Shown piece by piece: positions 6,846-14,679 of a DNA stretch of 24,540 nt. Source of the DNA: an uncultured Lachnospiraceae bacterium (GTDB taxonomy: Bacteria; Bacillota; Clostridia; Lachnospirales; Lachnospiraceae); assembly GCA_910577105.1 (NCBI GenBank), contig CAJTMB010000038.1, positions 1-24,540 of the forward strand. Reading direction: 5' to 3'. The notes under the pieces were generated by a model. That model did no database searches, was not told where the DNA came from, and saw only the letters and a list, made by a program, of their open reading frames with translations. Position 1 is the first letter of the stretch, and each line of letters starts with the position of its first letter. Made by a program: the position numbers and the translations under genes.

Positions 6846-7901
6846 CTACATACGGGTAACTTTTATCTTAAGCCCTGTCATCTCTTCCAGTATTTTTGCG
6901 CGGAAGTGATTATGAAAATATGCGTTCATGGGAACCTGCTCCCCATCTTTTAGATAGTAGTACCCATTATGTACCGTATTGTCATCCTCAAACGGGTAAT
7001 CACAAAAATCATAAGATATTTCATATACACTGCCATCCGCCCCCGTAAAGCTATAATGCCATGCAGTGCCTTCTGCTTCTATTCCTTCCCTTTTCAATAT
7101 CTCATAAAGCGTGCCAAAACTGACTCCATGCGAACTTCCGCACAAATCCTGATAAAATTCCAATTCGCCGTCTTCGGTTCCATCACGGGAAATGCCGATA
7201 CAGTAAGGATAGTCCTGCAATGCCTCCTCAATTTCTTTTGCCGTAAACTGTTTCAACTGCTCTTCAAAGCGGTAATCCAGACAGGTAAGCAGATATCGTT
7301 TACATGCCTCCGCAAAATCTTCTTTGGTAATCCCGTCCCGATAGGTTCTGAAACAGTCACCGTCGAATAAAACATACTCACATTTATTACGGAGGGCACT
7401 CTCCATCTGCAAATCTACATTGATTCCTATACGATAACCCTTTTCCCTTGCAAACTTGGAAAAACTCTGCAATTCTCTAAAAAGCAACTCCAGTTCCTTT
7501 CTGGTTTCAAAAGATGCCGTGAGCCTGCATTCCAGCATCACGTCGCTGCTGTCTTCTAAAGAAAGCAGACGGAATCTGTCGTATTCCTGAAACAAATATT
7601 GCAAAACGGCAGAATCATAATCAGAGTCCAAACGATTTGACAATGATTCCATTGAGTAAAAATGATTATCCAGTACATGAAACACAATTCCTGAATCATC
7701 CTGCATCCTGACTGTCCACAGATAATCCGTGTATCCGTCTTCGCCTGTCACTTTCTCTGCTTCTCTGCTCACTGTGAACTTTTTAAGGTCATAGGTATCT
7801 TTTAACATCTGGATTATGTCATTCCGGTCATAATCTTTTACGCATCCTCCCATCAGCAGAACACAACACAACAATACTATCAAAATATTTCTTTTTCTCA
7901 T
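6846..7901 (-). CDS. Putative lipoprotein of unknown function
   Basis: A 351-residue protein. MRKRNILIVLLCCVLLMGGC is a lipoprotein-type signal with the acceptor Cys at residue 20, although the -3 residue is Met rather than the usual Leu. The mature part is acidic, with many Asp, Glu and Tyr, and I see no catalytic motif. It should sit on the outer face of the membrane. It begins 16 bases after the stop of the spermidine-synthase-like membrane protein, with GGGAGGGAG as ribosome site, so the two form an operon. The function is not recognised; co-expression suggests a cell-envelope role together with its neighbour. Confidence 0.7.
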   Translation of the reverse strand: MRKRNILIVLLCCVLLMGGCVKDYDRNDIIQMLKDTYDLKKFTVSREAEKVTGEDGYTDYLWTVRMQDDSGIVFHVLDNHFYSMESLSNRLDSDYDSAVLQYLFQEYDRFRLLSLEDSSDVMLECRLTASFETRKELELLFRELQSFSKFAREKGYRIGINVDLQMESALRNKCEYVLFDGDCFRTYRDGITKEDFAEACKRYLLTCLDYRFEEQLKQFTAKEIEEALQDYPYCIGISRDGTEDGELEFYQDLCGSSHGVSFGTLYEILKREGIEAEGTAWHYSFTGADGSVYEISYDFCDYPFEDDNTVHNGYYYLKDGEQVPMNAYFHNHFRAKILEEMTGLKIKVTRM

Positions 7902-7917
7902 AGCTTTCTCCCTCCCT

Positions 7918-9534
7918 TTATAAACTATTCAGCAACCCTTTTATACCTTCTTCTTTATATATCTCCTTGTAATAACCGATTTCATCAAAAATCAGTTCGT
8001 CAATCACCTGCATCCCCAAAAGTTCTACGGCAGCGCAATCATCCGTCAGCAGATACTCTCCTTTTTCATACTTTATCATGCCTGCTTCCACCCTCTGCAT
8101 CATGGCCCTTAGTCCATCATCGTCCAGTTTTTCAATCTCACCTGCAAACCCTGCTATCACATTGGGATTTACAGTGGCAAACAACTCCTGGTTGGTGGAG
8201 CCGGTTACATTTACCGTTACCACACTGCAAAACACATTTGCAATCGTATCGGAAAGATACTGGTTGATATTGCCCTCTTTTTCCGTGTGCATGTTCATAT
8301 TTACCACCATGATGCCGTCTTCCTTCAAATGCTCTTTCACCAGTGTAAAAAATTCAAGGGATGACATCTGAAACGGAATGGTAATGTCCTGATAGGCGTC
8401 CACCATAATAACGTCATATTTTTTATCAATGGCATTTAAGTACGCCCTGCCGTCATAGGTTGTGACAGTAATGTCAGAAGGTAAATCAAAATAAGTTTCC
8501 GCCAAATCCGTAATCTTTTGGTCGATTTCCACACCTTCAATGGCTACGTCCCCAAAGTACTGCCTGCACTGCCTTGCAAATGTGCCCGTTCCCATACCCA
8601 GTACCAGAATATCGGCGTCTTCCTTTTGGGAAAGGGCAGCCATCACCGGAGCCGCCAGTGCATAATCATAATACATCCCCGTCAGAGAATTGTCTTTTTT
8701 CATAATGGACTGAACGCCGAAAAGTACGTTGGTGGAAAGGATGACTCTGTCCTCATCCTCCTTTACCTGTAAATAATTGTAAATGGATTCGCCTTCAAAC
8801 AACAGGTTTTCTTCCCAAAAAGCAAACCGGTTTCCCACCCCTGCACCACAGCAAAACAGATACAAAACGATTCCTGCCGCACAGGATATCTTCCTTTTAC
8901 CCAAGCCGCCAAATTTTGTGCTGATAAAATATACCAATCCCAACGCCAGCAGGATACCTGCAAATATCAGAAATGTAATGGAAGTGCCCACTGCCGGAAT
9001 GGTGACAAAGGTAGGGACAAAGGTTCCGATAATGCTGCCGATGGTATTAAACGCATTCAGCGTTCCCACTGTCCTGCCGCTGTCGTCAAGACTGTCCACC
9101 GTATACTTTACCAGCGAGGGCGTTACCGTGCCAAGCAAAAATAAGGGAAAAACAAAGATAACCATACAGGCCAGAAAAGCCGCCCAGATTAAGAAATTGT
9201 TGTTTACCGCCAGAATAAGAATGCCCGATATGCCAAGAATAATATACTTTCCCAGAAAAGGAATCGCCGCAATCCACACCGCCGCAATAATCATCCGCAT
9301 ATACAGCTTGTCCGGGTTGGGATTTTTATCTGCGCTTTTACCGCCCCAGACATTCCCTAATGCCATCGCTATCATGATGGTGCCGATAATAATGGTCCAT
9401 ACAATCTGTGAGGAACTAAAATAAGGCGCCAGCAGACGGCTGGCACCCAGTTCCACAGCCATGACGGACATACCCGCAAAAAACTCCGTCATGTATAAAT
9501 AAAATTTGTTATTTAATATTTTTTTCGTTTCCAT
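7918..9534 (-). CDS. Membrane-anchored spermidine synthase-like methyltransferase-fold protein
   Basis: A 538-residue fusion. The N-terminal ~235 residues contain about seven hydrophobic segments of the MFS-like type found fused to SpeE-like domains (for example FAGMSVMAVELGASRLLAPY). The C-terminal ~270 residues form a Rossmann methyltransferase/spermidine synthase fold: ILVLGMGTGTFARQ (about 309-322), then GVEID (334-338), TTYDGRAYL and VIMVDAYQD with D379. The aminopropyl acceptor site is not clearly conserved, so polyamine synthesis is possible but unproven. The ATG at 9534 has GAGG six bases upstream and lies behind a good promoter. It is followed at once by a lipoprotein gene. Confidence 0.8.
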   Translation of the reverse strand: METKKILNNKFYLYMTEFFAGMSVMAVELGASRLLAPYFSSSQIVWTIIIGTIMIAMALGNVWGGKSADKNPNPDKLYMRMIIAAVWIAAIPFLGKYIILGISGILILAVNNNFLIWAAFLACMVIFVFPLFLLGTVTPSLVKYTVDSLDDSGRTVGTLNAFNTIGSIIGTFVPTFVTIPAVGTSITFLIFAGILLALGLVYFISTKFGGLGKRKISCAAGIVLYLFCCGAGVGNRFAFWEENLLFEGESIYNYLQVKEDEDRVILSTNVLFGVQSIMKKDNSLTGMYYDYALAAPVMAALSQKEDADILVLGMGTGTFARQCRQYFGDVAIEGVEIDQKITDLAETYFDLPSDITVTTYDGRAYLNAIDKKYDVIMVDAYQDITIPFQMSSLEFFTLVKEHLKEDGIMVVNMNMHTEKEGNINQYLSDTIANVFCSVVTVNVTGSTNQELFATVNPNVIAGFAGEIEKLDDDGLRAMMQRVEAGMIKYEKGEYLLTDDCAAVELLGMQVIDELIFDEIGYYKEIYKEEGIKGLLNSL

Positions 9535-9581
9535 TTGATGCCTCTTTCCTGTCAGCCTGTTCATAAAGCCATACAATAAAT

Positions 9582-9610
9582 AGTATCAAATGAAGAACGC
9601 TTTCTGTCAA
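9582..9610 (-). promoter_or_regulatory. Promoter of the spermidine synthase-like/lipoprotein operon
   Basis: On the minus strand a consensus -35 TTGACA (9605-9610), a 17-base spacer and -10 GATACT (9582-9587) precede the ATG by about 50 bases. The 22-base-pair hairpin repeat lies directly upstream of the -35. Confidence 0.75.
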
Positions 9611-9629
9611 GTTTTATTTCTGCATTTTA

Positions 9630-9724
9630 AGCCTCCGGATAGTCCGTGCCGGGGCAGGCATTTGTTCCAACAGGACACGTTCTCACTCCGGTAAAAACAC
9701 AGCGGCACGGACTATCCGGAGGCT
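9630..9724. repeat. 22-bp perfect inverted repeat with 51-base loop
   Basis: The arms 9630-9651 and 9703-9724 are exact reverse complements over 22 bases, starting AGCCTCCGGATAG. The loop holds ACGTTCTCACTCCGGTAAAA (9677-9696), the reverse complement of a 20-base stretch in the palindromic element at 199-404, and the similarity continues through GGAACAAA. No frame is present. It could be a small non-autonomous mobile element or a structured transcribed repeat. Confidence 0.8.
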
Positions 9725-9734
9725 AATAATATGC

Positions 9735-9895
9735 TAGATGTTCTTCTCACGCTAACCTCCATGTTGCAGCTTCGCTGCAACACAAATCCAAATGAGAAAT
9801 GCCGCATTTCAGGCATTTCTCAAGCGTGAAACTTAGTACTTCTTAGCGAAATGCTCTTTAGCATGAGCTATTAGAAGTACTTTTCACGCTAAATT
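9735..9895 (-). repeat. Cluster of strong hairpins around an AGCGTGA motif
   Basis: Read on the minus strand from the acetyltransferase stop, three hairpins follow one another. First, AGCGTGAAA plus AGTACTTCT pairs with AGAAGTACT and TTTCACGCT, with an inner ATGCT-AAAG-AGCAT stem. Second, GAGAAATGCC pairs with GGCATTTCTC. Third, GTTGCAG pairs with CTGCAAC. AGCGTGA occurs twice directly and once inverted (as TCACGCT). The first hairpin overlaps the acetyltransferase stop codon. None is followed by a T run, so this is not a plain terminator. It may be a repeat element or a structured 3-prime RNA. Together with the neighbouring inverted repeat it fills the gap 9611-9883. Confidence 0.65.
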
Positions 9896-10339
9896 CTTTG
9901 ACATGCACAGCGACTCCGGCATATTCACATACGGGCCGTAATTGGGAATTACCTGAAAACCTAATTTTTTATATACGGCGCAGGACTCTGCCAATAATTC
10001 TCCCGTTTCCAGAATCATTTTTTTATATCCCAGCTCCGTAGCCCATTCAATCAGCAGCGAAACAAGTCTGCTTCCTATTCCCCGTCCCTGATATTCCTGA
10101 CGGACAAAGACTCTCTTTAATTCTACGTTTTCCTCATCATACCTTCTGATTGCGCCTCCGCCAATCGCTTTGCCGCCTTCATAGACAACTATCGCCTGCC
10201 GTATTTCATCCAGCCTGTTATACTGCTTATATTTATCTCTTTTTATCTTTTTTCCGACACGTCTTTCCAAATCTAAGTCAAGAAGCCTGCAGTTTTCTAT
10301 AAAATCCTCATTCTTACCATCCGTTCTTTGAAAATCCAT
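9884..10339 (-). CDS. GNAT-family N-acetyltransferase
   Basis: A 151-residue single-domain GNAT protein of typical length. The acetyl-CoA-binding loop is EYQGRGIGSRL (Q84 to G89), preceded by the beta-4 strand VELKRVFVR and followed by the helix LVSLLIEWATELG and the AVYKKLGF segment common at the C-terminus. The acceptor substrate cannot be told from the sequence. GGAGG stands before the ATG. It lies 27 bases after the FeoB-associated peptide on the same strand and may be the last gene of the iron-uptake transcript. Its TGA is inside a strong hairpin. Confidence 0.82.
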   Translation of the reverse strand: MDFQRTDGKNEDFIENCRLLDLDLERRVGKKIKRDKYKQYNRLDEIRQAIVVYEGGKAIGGGAIRRYDEENVELKRVFVRQEYQGRGIGSRLVSLLIEWATELGYKKMILETGELLAESCAVYKKLGFQVIPNYGPYVNMPESLCMSKNLA

Positions 10340-10366
10340 TGCAATTTCCTCCGTCTGTTCTAAAAT

Positions 10367-10507
10367 TTAATGCCCGCAATGTCCTCCGCAGTGGGTGCAG
10401 TCACCGCCGCATTGCAGGGATTTTCCCTTTTTCTTATCCCGTATCATGCCACGTATCACAAAAACTACGATACCGGCCAATATTATCAATACTATTACAG
10501 TTCCCAT
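10367..10507 (-). CDS. FeoB-associated Cys-rich membrane peptide
   Basis: A 46-residue peptide. One N-terminal membrane span (TVIVLIILAGIVVFVI) is followed by a basic stretch (RDKKKGK) and a Cys/His tail CGGDCTHCGGHCGH with C33, C37, C40 and C44. This layout matches the small FeoB-associated Cys-rich proteins found after feoB in Firmicutes, which are thought to help iron transfer at the inner membrane face. GGAG stands before the ATG. It begins 43 bases after the feoB stop, in the same operon. Confidence 0.85.
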   Translation of the reverse strand: MGTVIVLIILAGIVVFVIRGMIRDKKKGKSLQCGGDCTHCGGHCGH

Positions 10508-10550
10508 ACGCTTTCTCCTCTGAACTGATTTCTTTTATAGGTGCTTGCTT

Positions 10551-12737
10551 TTATTTTGCACGCAAAAGTTTTTTATTGTCAAGTTTTAATACATTGCTTT
10601 CTTTACTTGGTCTACACAGAAGATATACAAACCCGATAATTAAGAGTAAGGCAATTACTGTCCAGATAGTAATTGCGCCTGTCGTAACCAGTGTGCCAAT
10701 CTGGTATACGCACAGAGCCGTCACATAAGCAAGCAGCGTCTGATAGCCGATGGCAAACCAGAACCATTTTACATTGTTCATCTCTCTTTTGATTGCACCC
10801 ATTGCCGCAAAACAGGGAGCACACAAAAGATTAAATATCAGGAAAGAGTATGCCGCCGCTGCAGTCATGCTGCCCGCCAGGCTTGCCCATACTTCCGTGC
10901 CGTCTTCCGCCACTTCGGCGAATCCGAATAAAATGCCAAAAGTACTTACAACATTTTCTTTTGCAACCAAGCCGGTGATAGCAGCAACCGCAGACTTCCA
11001 ATCACCCCATCCTAAAGGAATGAAAAGCCGGCTGAATATACTGCCGATACCTGCTAAAATACTATGGTCGATTTCCATGTCTTTAAGCATTCTGAATTTG
11101 CCGTCCACCCAGCCAAAATAAGTGGTGAACCAGACAAAAATAGTGGAAAGCAGGATAACGGTTCCGGCCTTTTTCATAAAGGATGCCCCTCGTTCCCACA
11201 TGCTCCTCAGTACGCTGCCCACTGTGGGAAGGTGGTACGCAGGCAGTTCCATGACAAAAGGCGCTGCATCTCCTGCAAACATTTTTGTTTTCTTTAAAAT
11301 AATACCGGAACAAATGATTGCCGCAATTCCGACAAAGTAAGCGCTGGGCGCCACCCACCATGCGCCTCCAAACAATGCGCCTGCAATCAGGGCAATAATC
11401 GGAAGCTTGGCGCTGCAAGGGATAAAGGTGGTCGTCATAATCGTCATTTTCCTGTCGCGGTCGCTCTCAATGGTGCGGGAAGCCATAATGCCGGGCACAC
11501 CGCAGCCGGTGCCAATCAGCATGGGAATAAATGATTTCCCCGATAATCCGAATTTACGGAAAATCCTATCCATGATAAAAGCAACCCTCGCCATATAACC
11601 GCACGCCTCCAAAAATGCCAGAAACAGAAACAATACCAGCATCTGTGGCACAAAACCAAGCACTGCGCCCACACCGGCTATTATGCCGTCGATGATAAGT
11701 CCCTTCAGCCATGCTGCACAGCCCAAAGCGTCCAATCCGGCTTCGGCCAGCACGGGAATACCGGGAACTTCTATTTTTCCAAATAAGCTAAAACCTTCTC
11801 CGAATACACCGTCATTGACCCAGTCTGCTGCCCATCCGCCTATTGTAGTGACGGATACATAATACACAATAAACATAATGACTGCAAAAATCGGCAGGGC
11901 AAGCCATCTGTTGGTCACTATTTTATCAATTTTATCCGAAAGTGACATTTTCTCCTTTTTATTTTTGCTGTAACAGTCTTTTATGATAGAAGCTATGTAG
12001 AGATATCTTTCATTTGTGATAATGCTTTCGGTGTCGTCGTCCATATCTTTTTCCAGCTTCTCTATCTGTGCCGTTACATCCGGCGTTTGTGAAAACTGCT
12101 CTGCCATTTTATTATCTTTTTCCAACAGCTTAATGGCAAAAAAGCGCTTCTGCTCCTCCAAAACATCCTGTAAGATTTTTTTCTCCACTTCCTCAATTGC
12201 TGTCTCGACACCGGGAGCAAACTTGTGTAAAATCTGCATCCGTTTTTTCTGCTTTGCTGCGCTGACCGCCTTTTCCGCTGCCTTCTCAATACCGGTTCCT
12301 TTCAGGGCTGAAATATCCACCACTTCACAGCCCAGCTTTTCGCCTAACTTTGCGATATGAATTTTATCTCCGCTTTTTTCCACAATATCCATCATATTGA
12401 CAGCCATGACAACCGGGATTCCAAGCTCCAGAAGCTGTGTGCTTAAGTACAGGTTTCTTTCCAGATTTGTACCGTCCACAATGTTTAAAATAGCGTCCGG
12501 CCTTTCCCCGATTAAATAATTTCTTGCCACCACTTCCTCCAATGTGTAAGGGGAAAGGGAATAAATGCCGGGAAGGTCCATAATAATAACATCCTTGTTA
12601 CCCTTCAGCTTCCCCTCCTTTTTTTCAACCGTTACGCCCGGCCAGTTTCCAACGAACTGGTTGGAACCGGTCAGGGCATTAAACAGTGTTGTTTTCCCGC
12701 AGTTTGGATTACCTGCCAAAGCAATTTTAACTGACAT
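10551..12737 (-). CDS. feoB: Ferrous iron transport protein B
   Basis: A 728-residue membrane GTPase for Fe(II) uptake. The N-terminal G domain shows G1 GNPNCGKTT (9-17), G3 DLPG (54-57) and G4 NMMD (114-117). A helical GDI-like region follows, then about ten membrane segments with the FeoB-typical SFIPMLIGTGCGVPGIMA gate region and FIPCSAKLPI segment. The length is normal for the shorter Firmicute FeoB type. The ATG overlaps the end of the upstream feoA by 11 bases. The gene lies in a feoA-feoA-feoB-Cys-rich peptide operon, whose promoter carries a dyad suited to an iron-sensing DtxR-family repressor. Confidence 0.96.
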   Translation of the reverse strand: MSVKIALAGNPNCGKTTLFNALTGSNQFVGNWPGVTVEKKEGKLKGNKDVIIMDLPGIYSLSPYTLEEVVARNYLIGERPDAILNIVDGTNLERNLYLSTQLLELGIPVVMAVNMMDIVEKSGDKIHIAKLGEKLGCEVVDISALKGTGIEKAAEKAVSAAKQKKRMQILHKFAPGVETAIEEVEKKILQDVLEEQKRFFAIKLLEKDNKMAEQFSQTPDVTAQIEKLEKDMDDDTESIITNERYLYIASIIKDCYSKNKKEKMSLSDKIDKIVTNRWLALPIFAVIMFIVYYVSVTTIGGWAADWVNDGVFGEGFSLFGKIEVPGIPVLAEAGLDALGCAAWLKGLIIDGIIAGVGAVLGFVPQMLVLFLFLAFLEACGYMARVAFIMDRIFRKFGLSGKSFIPMLIGTGCGVPGIMASRTIESDRDRKMTIMTTTFIPCSAKLPIIALIAGALFGGAWWVAPSAYFVGIAAIICSGIILKKTKMFAGDAAPFVMELPAYHLPTVGSVLRSMWERGASFMKKAGTVILLSTIFVWFTTYFGWVDGKFRMLKDMEIDHSILAGIGSIFSRLFIPLGWGDWKSAVAAITGLVAKENVVSTFGILFGFAEVAEDGTEVWASLAGSMTAAAAYSFLIFNLLCAPCFAAMGAIKREMNNVKWFWFAIGYQTLLAYVTALCVYQIGTLVTTGAITIWTVIALLLIIGFVYLLCRPSKESNVLKLDNKKLLRAK

Positions 12738-12957
12738 ATTCTACCTCTATCATCTCCGCATCCGCTTTCCTTAATGACAACTCATAACCCCTTACCGTTA
12801 CTTCCACCGGGTCTCCCAAAGGCGCTACTTTTCTCACATAAATTTCCACGCCTTTCGTAATCCCCATGTCCATAATACGTCTTTTCACCGGACCTTCCCC
12901 GGTCAGTCTTTTTACTTTTACGGTTTCGCCGCAAGAAACTTGTTTTAATGTCTTCAT
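12727..12957 (-). CDS. feoA: FeoA-domain protein (proximal to feoB)
   Basis: A 76-residue SH3-like FeoA protein beginning MKTLKQVSCGETVKVKRL. It has the characteristic RRIMDMGITKGVEIYV core, a GDPVEVTVRGYELSLRKADA segment and a short end. FeoA assists FeoB in Fe(II) uptake. The ATG at 12957 is preferred because GGAGG lies just upstream of it. An ATG at 12969 overlaps the stop of the preceding feoA (TAATG) and would add four residues, which would allow coupled translation instead. The end overlaps feoB by 11 bases. Confidence 0.92.
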   Translation of the reverse strand: MKTLKQVSCGETVKVKRLTGEGPVKRRIMDMGITKGVEIYVRKVAPLGDPVEVTVRGYELSLRKADAEMIEVEYVS

Positions 12958-12968
12958 CTTTTCCTCCA

Positions 12969-13181
12969 TTATACAACCATTATTTTGTTTGCCATATCCC
13001 TGCCGATAGCAACACGGGAATCTTTAATGTTTACAATCATGCTGCCGCCTGTTACGGATACCACGGTTACTTCTCCGCCAGCCACAAAGCCAAGATTTTC
13101 CAGAAATCTTCTGGTTTCTTCCTTTCCTCCTATCTTGCGGATAATATTGGATTCTCCTGCTTTTACCATTGTTAAGGGCAT
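12969..13181 (-). CDS. feoA: FeoA-domain protein (first gene of the feo operon)
   Basis: A 70-residue FeoA-type protein, distinct from the second one. It contains IIRKIGGKEETRRFLENLGFVAGGEVTVVS and ends GGSMIVNIKDSRVAIGRDMANKIMV, the standard FeoA pattern. Tandem feoA genes before feoB are common in Clostridia, where one may act as a separate accessory subunit. The ribosome site is weak (GAAGA); an alternative in-frame ATG four codons in would give a shorter start at MVKAGES. Its stop codon overlaps an ATG in the frame of the next feoA. Confidence 0.9.
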   Translation of the reverse strand: MPLTMVKAGESNIIRKIGGKEETRRFLENLGFVAGGEVTVVSVTGGSMIVNIKDSRVAIGRDMANKIMVV

Positions 13182-13249
13182 TTTTTCATCTTCTTTCTGC
13201 TATGTATTTTCTTTATTTTGCCTGAATAAATGTTTTGTATTTGTTCGTA

Positions 13250-13281
13250 GTTAGTATATGCTAACTTATATTAGATGTCAA
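13250..13281 (-). promoter_or_regulatory. feo operon promoter with overlapping DtxR-like operator
   Basis: On the minus strand TTGACA (13276-13281), a 17-base spacer and TATACT (13253-13258) form a strong promoter. A 16-base dyad, GTTAGTATATGCTAAC on the plus strand (13250-13265), is symmetric except at one pair and covers the -10. A weaker CTAA-TTAG half overlaps it (13261-13274). The TTAG/CTAA arms resemble sites of DtxR/IdeR/MntR-type metal repressors, so repression by an iron-loaded regulator is likely. The regulator itself is not in this window. Confidence 0.7.
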
Positions 13282-13325
13282 TAACTTTTACTTATTTTTT
13301 CCAATTAATTATTTGACTATATTAA

Positions 13326-13384
13326 TTGACAAGATTATATGAAAGAATTATAATCTAAAACAAATGTTGCAAAACGTACGTTTT
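13326..13384 (+). promoter_or_regulatory. Promoter and palindromic operator of the TetR-ABC operon
   Basis: TTGACA (13326-13331) and TATAAT (13349-13354) are both consensus and 17 bases apart. Just downstream, AAAACGTACGTTTT (13371-13384) is a perfect 14-base palindrome placed where a bound repressor would block elongation or initiation. It lies 20 bases before the TetR ATG, so autoregulation by TetR is the simple reading. Confidence 0.72.
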
Positions 13385-13403
13385 AGAATGTGGGAGGATT
13401 TTT

Positions 13404-13994
13404 ATGCCGCCAAAAGCAAAATTTACAAAAGAAGAAGTGGTTGAGACTGCCCTCGACATAGTCCGCTCAGACGGTATGCAGGCATTAACAGCCAGAGCTT
13501 TAGGTGCTAAGCTTTGCAGCTCCGCAAGACCCATTTTTACCGTTTTTCAGAGCATGGACGAAGTACAGCAGCAGGTTATCGCCGCTGCAAAACTGCTCTA
13601 TGCGGAGTATGTAAAAAACGGGCTGTCCCAAAAGGAGATTCCTGCCTTTAAGGGCGTGGGAATGCAATATATACGCTTTGCCCTTACCGAATCAAAGTTG
13701 TTTCAAGTTTTGTTTATGTCAGAGCAGGGGCAAAAAACCGATGTAAGGGATATTCTTCCGGTCATTGACGAAAGTTATCCACAGATACTGGCCTCTGTTC
13801 AAAACAGTTACTCTTTAAGCCAATCGGATTCCGAATGGCTGTATCGACATTTGTGGATATACACCCACGGAATCGCAGTACTGTGTGCAACAAACCTGTG
13901 CACATTCACCGCACAGGAAATAGGCACTATGCTGACAGAAGTCTGTACGGCAATGTTAAATAAACTGAAAGAAGGAAAAAATATTGAAAATTGA
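13404..13994 (+). CDS. TetR/AcrR-family transcriptional regulator
   Basis: A 196-residue regulator. The N-terminal TetR helix-turn-helix (about 6-52) reads FTKEEVVETALDIVRSDG, then LTARALGAKLCSSARPIFTVFQS. This is the variant in which the usual YHHF-like segment is PIFTVF. The ligand-binding part is helical with no specific motif. GGAGG stands seven bases before the ATG. The gene overlaps the following ABC ATPase gene by 11 bases, and a perfect palindrome lies in its own promoter. It probably represses this transporter operon and releases on binding the exported compound (inferred). Confidence 0.88.
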   Translation: MPPKAKFTKEEVVETALDIVRSDGMQALTARALGAKLCSSARPIFTVFQSMDEVQQQVIAAAKLLYAEYVKNGLSQKEIPAFKGVGMQYIRFALTESKLFQVLFMSEQGQKTDVRDILPVIDESYPQILASVQNSYSLSQSDSEWLYRHLWIYTHGIAVLCATNLCTFTAQEIGTMLTEVCTAMLNKLKEGKNIEN

Positions 13995-14679
13995 AATTAA
14001 CCAAATTACAAAATCCTACGGAAGCCGTGAAAACAAATTTCAGGTCTTAAAAGGCGTCAGCGCTACGATACAGGATGGTGACTATGTCGTGATTTTAGGC
14101 GCTTCCGGCTCAGGCAAGTCTACTTTTTTAAATTGTGTGTCAGGTCTTGAATATCCTGACAGCGGCAGCATTCTGTATGACGGCGGCGACATTACAAAAT
14201 TATCTGACAGCGACCTGACGGCATTTCGCAAAAAAACCGTTGGTTTTATTTTTCAACAGTATTATCTGCTGGCAAATATGACCGTTGAAAAGAATGTCCG
14301 CATGGGAGCAGATTTAGCCGCGGAATCTGATTATCTGGAAATCATAAAGTCCGTCGGACTTTATGAAAAACTGAAAAAATACCCCGGAGAGCTTTCGGGC
14401 GGAGAGCAGCAGCGAGTAGCGATTGCAAGGGCGCTTGCCAAAAAGCCAAAAGTTTTATTCCTTGATGAGCCCACAGGCGCATTGGATGAGCAGACCGGCA
14501 GGCAGGTGCTTGACTATATCAGCAGGCTCCAGAAAGAACTCCGCTTTACCATAGTCATGGTAACGCATAACCTGAATATTGCAGAAATGGCAAACACCGT
14601 CATTAGAATGAACAGCGGAAAGATATTGGATATTTCTTCCAACACAGCACAAAAAACTGCTTATGAGATTGGATGGTGA
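13984..14679 (+). CDS. ABC transporter ATP-binding protein (MacB/LolD type)
   Basis: A 231-residue ATPase with all motifs: Walker A GASGSGKST (39-47), Q-loop near Q91, signature LSGGE (137-141), Walker B VLFLDEP (157-163) and H-loop H195. The FLNCVSGLEYPDSGSILYDG segment and overall length fit the MacB/LolD/FtsE-like subfamily that pairs with FtsX permeases. The start is TTG at 13984, with AAGGA eight bases upstream, overlapping the TetR gene. It is followed by its permease with a 17-base overlap or a near-abutting start. Confidence 0.93.
   Translation: MKIEINQITKSYGSRENKFQVLKGVSATIQDGDYVVILGASGSGKSTFLNCVSGLEYPDSGSILYDGGDITKLSDSDLTAFRKKTVGFIFQQYYLLANMTVEKNVRMGADLAAESDYLEIIKSVGLYEKLKKYPGELSGGEQQRVAIARALAKKPKVLFLDEPTGALDEQTGRQVLDYISRLQKELRFTIVMVTHNLNIAEMANTVIRMNSGKILDISSNTAQKTAYEIGW

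Noticed and set aside
8783..9424. A 213-codon plus-strand frame
   Set aside because: It is antisense to the membrane part of the spermidine-synthase-like gene; the opposite strand carries the real motifs.
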